DNA of 64,000 nucleotides from Paragonimus skrjabini miyazakii (lineage: Eukaryota; Platyhelminthes; Trematoda; Plagiorchiida; Troglotrematidae). Of this stretch, positions 12,501-23,700 are shown piece by piece. The stretch's first letter is position 1. The number at the start of each line of letters is the position of its first letter. A program made the position numbers and the translations under genes. Location of the stretch: the NCBI GenBank assembly GCA_014338405.1, contig JTDE01000907.1, positions 17,957 to 81,956 of the forward strand, given 5' to 3'. Under the pieces are notes generated by a model. It had not been told where the DNA came from. It worked only from the letters and a program-made list of their open reading frames with translations, and made no database searches.

Positions 12501-15500
12501 TGGTTACACCAAAATTTCCGCCCGTACGAAAAAATGAGACACTATCAATAGAGATATGTAAGAAAGATGGTGACGAACGGTTGTACAGGCCAGCCAACTC
12601 TGTTTGGTGATAATTTTACTTCGAGGAACTCGATGGAAGCAAAAACGGTGCCCCGTGTACTCATACGGCGGGACTGGCGCCTACATGTTTTATTTGATAG
12701 AAATCAATTCATTGTCACCTTTATTATTTTACAGCATTTTTGGGAGTGCAATTGAAGACAGACTGCCTCGTTCACACTGAAATAAAGTGTAGGTGTGAAA
12801 GTTTTGGAAATGATATGATATGATATAAATCTAGCAACTACTAATACAATGAACACACCACATTTACTGTCACCAGATTTTTGCACTGATGTAAGTTTTT
12901 AACTTAGTTTTTTAAGTATAATTTAAAGATATACAAAAAATGAGAAACGAAACCTTTGGTGTGGGAGTTTCCATAAAGTAAGTAAAAGCAGACCAATGAA
13001 GCTCACAAAAATTGAGAAACGGGTTCGATTGAATTATGATGCCAGTTTACAACCCAACATTTCGAACCGAAATTTCCACAGTTGAATTAAATCTACGTCA
13101 TCTATATCCTTTTCATTAAAAAACTAGCGTTTCACTACATATTGTCCAACAAGACTTTTATTAGTCCACCATCAGTATTTCAGCATTTTTACAAGACCGT
13201 ATTTTTCAACGTCTTTTTCCGAGGAAAACTTAGTCCAATTTAGTTTACTTGTATTGTTATGATGTTCTACTTGTTCTATGTGTGGTTCAGAACATGGCTG
13301 CATATTGTCTTGATACTATGCTGGCGAGTGTATCGTATGAATAGACGAAAGCCATATAGGTATCATCTGCCACTATCTCAGCGTTCTCTGAGTTGCTAAT
13401 CCACTGGGGATCCGTCGAGTGAGATCGGATGCAATTCGTACCGTTACTTATTATGGTTTGCACAAATGACCTAGCACAGTTAGTCGAATACGTTTCTGAA
13501 TACACGATAACCACATTTCATTAGGCGATGGAAAAGGCCTTCATGCTGAAAAGACAAGGTTAAACACAGTGATTTATGAATAGTATGTGTTTCCAACTAA
13601 CCAGTAACGGTTGTTCCGTGGGGTAAAGATAACTCAGAAAAATATACATATATCAATTCAACCTGGAGGCAACGTGTTGGCAGAAAGATATATTTGCTTC
13701 AAGTGAAACCGAGCTTTCCAAAACTGTGTAAGATTGAATTCTTTGGGTTGGATTCGTTTCGACCCAACATGGTCGATTTAGGCAGTTTTATGAAAAAAAA
13801 ATTCTCGGAAAGTGAGCTAAATGTCCTGAAGATAAAGTTTTTACTTGATATCTGAGCAGTAAAAGACAATTTATGCCATAGGTTTGTTGACGTGAAAAAC
13901 TGAGGTCCACACTCTGTCGCTCTCTCACAGGGATAGCATGCCCAAGCCATCACATAGCATCCGTCATCGTTTCAAAAATGATATATTTCTGCTCATTTTG
14001 CATAACCAGTCAATCAGACATCTCATTCAACCACTGAAGACTACACTGTTCTGACAGTCACTTTAAGTAACACAGTGTCCTGCCCACCTGAATATATACT
14101 TTCCAGTGAGTTGGGATTTGTATATCGATTCCAAATAAATTCACTACACTATCAGATAGTTTCTGCATCAGCCGCTCTAACGTCAGCAGTTTCAGTGTTC
14201 CTTTCAGTTGAGACACATTTGATGATTCATTCGAAGTAGATCCTCTGGATCCTCTTTCGTCCTATTAGGATATAATCTTCTGCCTGTTGGATTATAGGAT
14301 CGCGCGATAAGAAGTGGTCTTCTCCTAAAATAGGCCATGGCTGATGTCATATGACTAAAAACTCTCTCATTAATCTCAAGTCTAAATTAATTAGTAAGCT
14401 TCATTCATCAGACTCACAGTGGAGAAACATATACCGTAGAGAACACAACGTCAAGCATCAGATCATAAAACAAAGTAACAAGGCCGTAAGGATTTGCTGA
14501 ACAGTTTGGAAGCTACATAGTTATTTCCCTGTCTAATTTTGTGATCCTGATTAACACAGGTTCAATTTGACATTTTGTGATCAAAACATGCGCACCAAAC
14601 ATGGTGATTTGCATTTTCATAGAATTAGCTGTCAAACTGAATATTGTAAGTTGAACTTTGATTAAAATACTGTCATTAAATGAGGGCTCTATAAATGTTT
14701 TTCACTTTGTACCTTGTCAAACAGTTGGACATACCATCACATAGTTGATTTCTGGAAATTTCAAAGAGAAGAAGATAATTTTAAGTAACAGTTAAATAAC
14801 CGGTTATTCAATATACACACATTCTACCTGATTACAGTTTTTTGTCCTTAGTGGGCCTTTATCATTTCTTATTGAACCTCATTACCTTTTTGTAACAATT
14901 TACACTAATAGTCTCAGAGTAACCAACGAACGAAAACTCTTCAACACTCATTAGTCTATTTAGTGACATAAAGATGCGCCCAGGTATTGCATCAATAAAC
15001 AAATGACTATGTCAGTTCACTGTGACCATGACAGCAAATTAGTTGCATTTTAGTATCACACTTGTCTGGTGGGTTACATCTCTGCTTCTCCCTACGCTTA
15101 GCTGTGTTGAAATGATGCACAGATGAGTTGAGACAACACTAAACGATATTGATGGAAAGTACGCTGAACCAACACGGTTACTGAAATGACTAACCACAAC
15201 GATCAAATCGAATGCGGACTGACAGTCATGAACAGTACAATTAATTGATAAACATTCGAGTTTGATAAAAGTTGGTTATGAAACCAATTGTTGCCCGTAA
15301 TTATAATTAGGTGTGGTTGGAATTTCTCAGGAAGAAACACAAAGAAACAGCAGTAAGTTACCATCCTTTTTTCAGGAACCCCGTGAGCAACATGACTAGG
15401 TAGTCATTATCAATAAATGAAGGTCGCTTCGTCATCGAACAGAGAGCAGTTTGTATGGTAATTTCTGGAAAAGTGAATTGTAGTCAACACGGTTGATTTC

Positions 15501-16905
15501 CGAGTTTAAAGTATGAAGACGTCGTTTTACTAAAAGAAAACTCTAGGTTTAGAGTGCGCAATAATTTGGCCGCTTTCGTGACCATCGTCTTGAACAGATT
15601 TACGTATGTTTCTATCCGAGGTAGCAGATTCCCCTCTTCGTGACTGGACAACCAACATATTGATAAAAATGTTTTGCAATAGAATACCAAAGTGTAACAA
15701 CCCGGTCAAAACTTTGGGTGCATTTTAGACTTCTAAATATACTCCAGTGATGAACAGTTTATACACCATTCTGTAAGACGTAACTAACCACTAGGTTATG
15801 AAATCTTTGCGACTGGTCGATTATCCTTGATTATATGGTTAGATCAGTATTCACGTCATCCTCTGTAAATTCCACGTTCATCTCTCGATGCAGATAATAA
15901 TCATCAACATCATAGTGACTAGGCCAGGTCAAATCAAATCAACAACATTTTTATGCATATGATGAATTCAGATTTCCGCTTTTTAGCATATTCGCATTTT
16001 GAATCGGCTTGACTCCTGCAGTACTAATCCCAGACACTTTGGTAAAAGGTTTCAGTGAATGATAATGACTAAAAACGGTTGATTTCGCTTCGAAGTCAAT
16101 TCAAGAAGAAGACCGCGTTTGTCTAGAAGTCGGACTAAGTAAGTGTTGACAGAGGAGGAGGAAGCCAGGTTGTGCAAGCAAAATTGTTTTTACTCGGATT
16201 TGATTGAACTTGTAGAAACGCACTAATATGGATGCGAATACTAGAAAAGAAATGAATCGTAAATAAGTTTTTGGTGCACATTCTTTGCCTACCGCGAAAT
16301 GGTACAAAACAATAAAATATGGAAAATGTTTTTGCGGGAAATACAATTATAGTGTAATAAATGTGCGTTAAACCCAAAGTTTTGATAGGGGGTGAGTCGA
16401 GACACAAGAGGTGGGAGATGAACATTTTGGGTTCGACGAAAACAGGATTACCAACTTCACCCTTATCATGTTATCAATCAGCCAATTGTTTGCTACCTTG
16501 ACACACTATATGAGACCACATATTGCGTTTCCTACTCAACCATTCAGCTTAGGAGTTGACTGGACAATAGTCTGGATTTTTTAATTTCTGGATATCCAAT
16601 TATGTGGCCTCCAGTTCAGGAGGCCAATTTCTTCTCTCTCGGGAACCAGAAGTAATTGATACGAGTTTGTTGTGATCCACGGATGGTAGAAATTATCCAG
16701 TTCATTCATTTTAAGGGGAAAAAACCGGGTTAGAGAAGAGGAGGAAAGACGGTCAACAAAATGTTTGGCAATGCAGTAAGAACACACATGTTGCGATACG
16801 TTAACATTTCGTTTACTCTCATCAGTCACAAATGTAAAACATGCGAGTTACATATGACACATAAATAGAGGTAAACAGTGTATGGACATGCATATAGTCA
16901 CACCA
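9585..16905. other. Non-coding stretch, no gene recognised
   Basis: The longest open frame (9630-10085, +, 151 codons) begins at a TTG, shows no domain and is within chance expectation. A short ATG frame at 10608-10718 with a hydrophobic N-terminus followed by an ECTVC motif is treated as a weak observation. No repeat family was recognised in the remainder. Confidence 0.55.
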
Positions 16906-16985
16906 CACATTATGTCATCACCACCACGGCAACCGTATGGGTTGTTCCAACCACTTTTGTGCACATAGCGCCAGCTAGTGAATTC
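16906..16985 (-). repeat. Penelope-side tail sequence related to the 9.4-kb hairpin
   Basis: This segment, around GGCAACCGTATGGGTTGTTC and the following CCACTTTTGTGCACATAGCG, aligns by eye with the left arm and loop of the hairpin at 9415-9584 at roughly two thirds identity. It lies on the 3' side (minus-strand sense) of the GIY-YIG fragment, so it may be the 3' untranslated end of that element. Confidence 0.45.
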
Positions 16986-17057
16986 TGATCAACATGGCTT
17001 CGCCAAAGGCCAGTAGCTTCGGGTTCTGATGGCGTAACATTATTTTGAATGATGTGT

Positions 17058-17372
17058 TTAGATCCACTTGTTTTCATATTTATGTCTACCTGTTATCATG
17101 AGGTGTCTGGCAATCGATGATGCGGGGCTTCCAGTAACTGATTCACCGGTTTCAGATTGTTGTGTCATGAGTTGTTTTAACCAGTTCGGGACGTGTTCTG
17201 CCACTCGCTGAGATAGCTGTCGGTCTGTTCTGCCTATGCAAACGTCATTGCAACTGCCAGTGAACTGATAAACAACGTGAGAGACAGAATGGTCAGAAAA
17301 ACTGCGTTTGCGATTGTGTAGAACGAGTCCTTTGGTGGTTCGAACCAGGCGTACTTGGGCAGCTGCGTACAT
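17058..17372 (-). pseudogene. Penelope-like element GIY-YIG endonuclease fragment
   Basis: The 104-residue minus-strand frame matches the C-terminal GIY-YIG endonuclease of Penelope-like retroelements, which nicks the target DNA. The family pattern V-V-Y-x-F, then C, then x-I-G-R-T-x-R-x-L-x-x-R-V-x-E-H-x-P-x-W-L is visible at residues 33-65. The conserved R56 and E59 are present. The second tyrosine of the signature is replaced, giving CIG at 45-47, and the usual C-terminal CVQK...LPW segment is absent. A TGA lies two codons upstream of the first Met, and no reverse transcriptase domain is found upstream. I conclude this is a 5'-truncated dead copy. Family identity is firm; species-level family is unknown. 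Confidence 0.85.
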
Positions 17373-17983
17373 ACGGGATCAGATCAAATATTTGGTTAAA
17401 TATTACATTATTGAAATATACACAGTGAGGATTGACTGAACAATGAAAACAAACAATCAAACTATACTATTCACAGGTAATCAGACTGAGGTAGTTGCCG
17501 GACTATCCATTGGTTATGACTGACGCTGACGTGTTTGCACAGGGGCCAGCAAATTTAACCTCTTGCACGCAAATGGATAAATCTGTTTACCGTTAAGATT
17601 AATTTAATCTCATCTGTTCCCATTCGTCTGACAAACAATCTTTGTGCTACCCACTTCTTTGACTTACAGAACACGCAGCTCTAATTTTGGGAATGTACCT
17701 TACAAGTGGGCTTTAGTTGAGAGCAAATCTGGTATGCAAATTCATAAGTGAATATTCGGCTTATCGTATGCTCACATATTCAACAAATGGAGGACAATTA
17801 ATGAAATGAGCTTATGTCACGCAATAACAATCAAACTAATATTCACGGACGCCTCATTGAACAGACAAAATCATTGTCAATTAACCACCTATTGAGTTAG
17901 TATCCTAGTTAATTCAAAAGTAGTGAAACCGAGGTTGGGTAGCTCTGTAATGAGCAACAGCAAAGAAAGAGTATCGCAGGATA

Positions 17984-18004
17984 TTCGTGTGTGTGTGTGT
18001 GTGT
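17984..18004. repeat. GT microsatellite
   Basis: Uninterrupted GT dinucleotide run. Confidence 0.9.
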
Positions 18005-18228
18005 GAGTAAACAAAAGATGTATGTCTGAACTGAGTTGACTTCAAGAATGTATATCTGTAAAGATCATAAATAAGAAGATAACTTATGTCAACTAGGATT
18101 TTTGAAGCGAGATTCTTCACATGCTGTGACAAGGGGTAAGCAAAAGGCATCAAACCCGCTGACACAAAACCCAGGAAAGCATCTTACGAACAAATTACTT
18201 AGTTGGAGAAGCATACGTGTACTGATGA

Positions 18229-18519
18229 ATCGGGTATCCGATTATCTGGGGTGGAAGATGTCGAACGTCGGATGTTGACAGTGAACTTTCTGATTTTGGC
18301 AAAATCACAGTTAGCATGAAACGACCAGTTCACATGGTCACTCCAGATGACCCTACAATAACTGCTACAGGGAAAGCGATGCGAAGACATAAAAAAGTGG
18401 CTGGTGTATTGGATGGATTAAATTTTTCAGGAGGAATGTTGCAAGATATGAAAAGAGAGACTGTAAGGTTTCGTTTGCCCCGAAAATGTAGGACATTTGT
18501 TGAACATAACATAAAATAA
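18229..18519 (+). CDS. Candidate orphan coding segment, function unknown
   Basis: This frame is open for 96 codons between two stops. Its product is strongly basic and mixed in composition, with KITVSMKRPVHMVTPDDPTI in the middle and RRHKKVAGVLDGLNFSGG after it. It is not low-complexity and looks like a real soluble protein, but I recognise no family. An ATG lies at 18316. Possible splice sites are an acceptor before TGAACTTTC (about 18281) and a donor GTAAGG after the GAGACT codons (about 18461). Length alone is within chance, so this is only a candidate internal exon or a remnant of a mobile element protein. Confidence 0.25.
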   Translation: MGYPIIWGGRCRTSDVDSELSDFGKITVSMKRPVHMVTPDDPTITATGKAMRRHKKVAGVLDGLNFSGGMLQDMKRETVRFRLPRKCRTFVEHNIK

Positions 18520-21149
18520 AGTAGGATTTTTCATACACAACACAAGAATTGTTTTGTCACTAGGTCACGTCAAGCAGAAAAATTTCCTGGAGGGATTGCG
18601 TTTCGAAAACAACCAGAACCGTTTCATGTTATGGGTGTAAAACAAGGTGTTGTAATTTATCGTACAGTAATCGGACACAATACTTTTTTTACGAAGCCGC
18701 CGGCATCTATAGCTAGATCGGTTAAATTTTTCATTTGAGAAATTGCAAACGCTGACAATCTTCTGTGCAGTTCAAGTGTTACCCAACGTGTTCTAGTATA
18801 ATATCACTCGGTAAAAATGGCCATAAAATTACTGCAGCACAACGGCAAAGAGAATCACAGTTTGGTTTGAAGTTAGATAAATAACACATTTCGTTTCATG
18901 ATTTCAGAACACCGCTTATCCATGTTATTACCTGGATTCTCGAGTTTTGTTCCACTCAGAGGATTCCGTGCTCGCTCGATAGCCCATTTAAGTCAGCAGT
19001 TGTTACATTCGCTTCTCTCCCTGACGATAAGCTGTAGCCAGAACTTCTAAATGTATTTGCTCAGTTAACTCCTCAAAGGCAATTGCGCAACCGTAACACA
19101 AGCATGTGATTTTCATTAGTAATTTTCACGAACACAGAATTAAAGCATCATTGGGTTTCTTTCGGTTCACTGGATTTGCTCAACCTACTGTGTCACCGGT
19201 TCAAACAGCATAGAGCTGAAGCAAGTGTTTACTAATGGGCCTCTCTACATTTGCATGTAAATGGATACATAACATGGAAAACAGTCAGATTTGATCCAAC
19301 CGGTGTTCTACTTTCAAAGGTCATTTGTCGATAAAATAGATGGTGAAGGGGCTGAACACATGCACTTCAGTGTAGATTATACCTTGAGGCACGGTGGAGA
19401 GAAATGTCAGACATAACTGAACCAATCACTATGAAACAACTCCCCCTTTAGATAGCCAGTATAAAAATTTTGCCGGTCACAGTTGAATACGGTATGGATT
19501 AGGTCACGTATTTTGAAAGCCAGCTCTAAAGCTGAAATCTCTGAATATATTTTCTATTCTATGATTATATAAAGGGTTGGTGTTTAATTGCCATTTCCAA
19601 GGTAAGCACAATATCTCAGTTGCTTTGTTATCAGGCAAGAGTTCGCTAAGTATATGTACTCGATATACCATCACTGTGGCTTCGCTAGTCAGCGTGGTGT
19701 TTTGTGCAATCTTAAAGAGAATGACCATTACTACTTCTGTTTTACAGATTATTTGATTGAGTTGGAGATCTGACAGGATGTTACTGGTTGTTTTCGGTAA
19801 GATACTGACAGTATATCTACAATGTTAAGTGATACGAACTGGTTGGCCTGAGGTGTTTGTTTTTCATATTCTCCTGGAGAAGTCAAAGTATCATACCAAT
19901 AAAATTCTCGCAACCCTTCTTAAGTCGCTATTCTCAGGCAATACCCCCCATTGCAATCAGATTCACTGATCAGCAAATACAAGCATATTCTGCTAACGAG
20001 GTTAACGGTTTTTACCTGGTGTATATTGATGACGCGAGGTGGACCTGGCGTAGACAAATGAAATCGTTCATAAAGGGGTTGGCTACTGTAGATCAGGTTC
20101 GTCTCCCGGGCTCATAGACTCATAGAGTCGGTGGCTTGAGACGTTAGGTGAGATGGCGGCTAACCGAGCTCAGTAGCGTGGATGTTGTCGTTGTTTGTCC
20201 GAGTTGTCTGTGAAGTGAGTGCATTTAATGATGCAGGACAGTGAAAGCCGCAAGGAAGCTGTCTTGCTGATGACGCCTTACTTTCACTTACAGCTCGGTT
20301 GTTTGTTTGCAAAGTGTAAGCCCCTTGATGTTGTATGTTTGAATGTAAACTTAGCTATTTTTAAGTGGTTAGGTCTCCTTCCCTTTTTTTCTTCTTTCTT
20401 CCTATACAAGGTTTGCTTTTTCTTCTTCGTGGTTGTGTAACAGTTAAGCATCAGTGTGAACCACTGATGATGATGATATTGATGACGTGCAGTGAACGTA
20501 TTTCCCCGGTATTATACTCGTGTCTAACGATGGCAAACCTTCACGCTGAAGGCAGTTTAGTTAACTGTGAAATCGTTTTGCTGCTCCAGAAACACGCAGT
20601 TTACGAATAATTGCAGTCCAGTGATAACAACGCAAACAAAAGTGTATCAAAAACTTCACCGTCATTAGTTACAGCATCTTTACAAAGCTTCATCTGAGAT
20701 AGTAGTTGGAGGTACGGGATGTGTGCTCTTGCACAATCACTATGTACGGTTATTACGATACCATTAATTATTCAATCACTTTCCTGTTTTAGGTACAAAT
20801 TCCAGGGAATGAACTCAGTTAGTATGTGACCATCAAGCCAATTCATTTCAAACAGATCAGAAGCCAAAATTCCCATCTTTTGAAAAAGACAAGGAAGAAT
20901 TCGGTAATGTCAACTTGTAAATCAGGAGAGTGAGAATGAGTGGGATTAAAACGTAGACTAAAGTGGGGACTTACCAACGGCCACGTCACAGCCAGTAGTT
21001 AGGCTATTCTTCGGATCGGTAAAAATCCGATTGTTATAGATGTTAGTATAAACTGATGAACTTGATAATGTAACATAGAATGAGTCAGTATGAGCAGTAT
21101 CAGCAGTATAGAGTAGTTCAATAGCTATTTCAGCTGAGATCCGTTCAGG

Positions 21150-21168
21150 TGTATGTGTGTGTGTGTGT
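21150..21168. repeat. GT microsatellite
   Basis: GT dinucleotide run with one GTAT interruption. Confidence 0.9.
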
Positions 21169-21680
21169 TAGGTGCCTGGTTGTTCTAATTAGTCTGTGAT
21201 ACTGAGTGTAGGAGAAGAACGCCAGTGCACATATATATGACTACGTGTGACTCATGTCGCACCATATCTCACTGTTTCATGCCTCATTAAAATGCAAGTC
21301 AATAATCCCCAGCAAACAAATCCATTAGCGATCGCTTGGCAAATAAATACATCAATTGCACCGTGTTGTCAGAGATTCTTTCGGGTTATGAGGTGGACGT
21401 GACGATTAAATTGTTGGATTGTGCCTGCCTGTATACAAGAGGTTAGCATCGCAACCGTAGGACACTCACAACTTAATAGATTGGACAATGTCTAGTGAAC
21501 CAACAAATCACTACAAAAACCTGAGAATGTCTGAGATGGAAGCACACTTTGTCTGATTACTTTAATAACCAAACCTGACAATAGCAAAGACAACACAGGA
21601 AAGATATGCTTTGAACATGGAATGTTGTAATTGAAAGAAACCCTGACACTGTCAACGATGTCACTAATGTAAGTCTGACT

Positions 21681-22050
21681 ACTGATGACTAGTAGAGAAT
21701 TTTGGTCTTCATATAGATTAAACATCACCCACAGCTGATGGCATCTGTCGCATTCTCATAGAATTTCCAGTCGGCGCCTTTAGAAAATATGCACTAGACT
21801 GGAGCTTCGCTCTCATTAGAACTCGCCAATTATACATATTCTTACCACTGCTAGGAAAAGTGGTCAACACCGTTGCTTCATGAAAAGCGTGGCCGGAGTT
21901 CTAATCCCCGTCGTTGCAAGGAGATAAACTACTGACGACTTCTAATGAGAGCGAAACTCGGGTCTAGTGCTTCTTTTCAAAAGGCGCCGACTAGAATGTC
22001 TAAAGGAATGCGACAGCTGCAATTAATTGTGAGTGATGTTCAATCTAAAT
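21681..22050. mobile_element. Palindromic tRNA-like repeat, centre-deleted dimer
   Basis: Left arm 21681-21850 (minus sense) and right arm 21850-22050 (plus sense) are inverted copies of the same unit. Paired landmarks are AACATCACCC at 21721 against GTGATGTT near 22032-22039, and GGCGCC at 21773 against GGCGCC at 21983. The left arm stops before its B box. The right arm keeps an A-box-like stretch (around 21860) and a B-box-like GGAGTTCTAATCCCC (21895-21909). The left end carries the family terminus ACTGATGACTAGTAG. The head region normally found between the arms has been lost. Confidence 0.85.
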
Positions 22051-23087
22051 TAAAGTTTGATTGAATGGAAACAAATTGAGAAACCGATGGATGAATAGTA
22101 AAGTAGACAAATCGTAAGTGGGGAGGGGGAGATCATTCTACTATACTAAATAATTTTCACTGATCGATTGCGATTAAATTTTATGCTAAATTCCCCGTAA
22201 CACTAATTGAAAACGGCTGTTTCCCGATACGAGAATAATAACTATTAATTATCTGGTTGCTTTCCTGTGAAATATCGTCAACGTAATGACGAAATTTGCT
22301 CCAGGCCCTATAAAAATGTTTGTTTTTCGCTTTTTAACATAAACCATCAATATTTACTAAGATTTGGTCCTATGTTTTCTCATCCTTACCAAGAACGGAT
22401 CAATTATTTTGACTGCATCCGGGTGATTGCATACCAGACTTGTTGGTTTTCCAGTGTGCTTCATGAAGCAGAAACGACAACAAAAGTAAACTTTATGAAC
22501 TCATGAAGTCGATTCGACTTACACGCATGGTTAAACACTGCACATACAGATTGAGCTTGTTTTGCACTTATATTGCCGGACAAATGATGGGCAGGAATTG
22601 TTAGACTGAATTTGCTGGTTCCGACCTGAAGTCAACAAGATACAACACATTCTCTTAACCAGCCGGACATTCACCTGTCCACTGACTAGATATCCAGCCA
22701 CTTCTAATGAACTAAACAACTTGAAATTAATGATGGTAATGTTTACTTCTCAGTATTAACCGTTTACGTGACTTTTACTCATTCATTCAATCATGAGCTC
22801 GCTTGAACCATCACAATTGCATGGAGCTTGGCTTACCAACTGTCAAAGCTTAAAATGTGGGGCTCGAGTAGAATGTCAAAGACGAAACAATGAGGTACAT
22901 TTTCACGACAGGAAGTATGCGAATAGAGACTCAAAGACGAGCGATCTAATGATCGTATGGACACTCACAAAATGCAAGACTTATTATAGAGTCAACCGGA
23001 AAGAGTGGGCTGACCTTCCAGAACCACACCGTTAGTGGTGTGATGCACGACGGCTTAGTGGTAAATAGTGAGGGTATGGTTGACATA
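22051..23087. other. Non-coding stretch, nothing recognised
   Basis: No domain-bearing open frame and no recognised repeat. Short open frames at 22267 and 22793 show no coding signature. Confidence 0.55.
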
Positions 23088-23700
23088 ACTTGAACATCAT
23101 TCACAATTGACCACAGCTTTCGCATTTCCATAGACGTGTCACTCAACCCTTTCAAACGGAACAATATGTTCGAATTTTGCTTCCATTGGAACTCGTTAGT
23201 TGTGCATGTCCTTGCCAGAGCAAGGATTAGGATTCAAGCCACGCTTTCGTGAAGAAACATTGTTGACCACTGCGTCACCGATTTCACATTAGACAACTGA
23301 ATTGTCACTTGGATGCAATGGGCAACAATCACTTGTGAGTAATACTCAGGTTACCCGGTCGTCTCGACAGGAGACACAATCACCGTCTTTTTAACTCGTC
23401 TATGATCCCATGACTATGACATTCATCTCAATTAAAATCTCAGAGATTATTACACTTTCTGAACATACTCTTAGTCATGGGATCATTGAATAGAGTTAAC
23501 AAGACTGCTATCGTGTTTCTCCTCGAGGCGATCTGGCGTTCTTAGCAATACGTTCAAGCGAAGGTTACTGAGTGTTTGCATATGATAGTTTATTCGTGTC
23601 CAATACGGAGAAATTAGCGCACTGGTCAACACAGTTGTTTCATGAAAGCGTGGTCGAAGTTCTAATCTTAACCGTGATAAAGATATGTACGAGACTTATT
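23088..23700. mobile_element. Palindromic tRNA-like repeat, most complete dimer
   Basis: An old, diverged copy that keeps the whole arm-centre-arm order. The left arm (23088-23400, minus sense) runs from the tail (TGAACATCAT) through reverse B and A boxes to the head motif CGTCTCGACAGGAGACAC. The centre holds a small inverted pair, GATCCCATGAC at 23403 and GTCATGGGATC at 23473. The right arm (about 23484-23700, plus sense) runs from head CTCCTCGAGGCGATC to an A box ATTAGCGCACTGG near 23612 and a B-box-like AAGTTCTAATC near 23656. Both internal promoter-like boxes point away from the centre. Confidence 0.8.

Larger units (their letters stand above)
17373..21680. other. Mostly non-coding; one candidate exon
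   Basis: Apart from the candidate frame at 18229-18519 and two GT-dinucleotide tracts (about 17984-18004 and 21150-21168), no gene or repeat was recognised. The open frame at 19857-20117 shows no domain. Confidence 0.55.
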
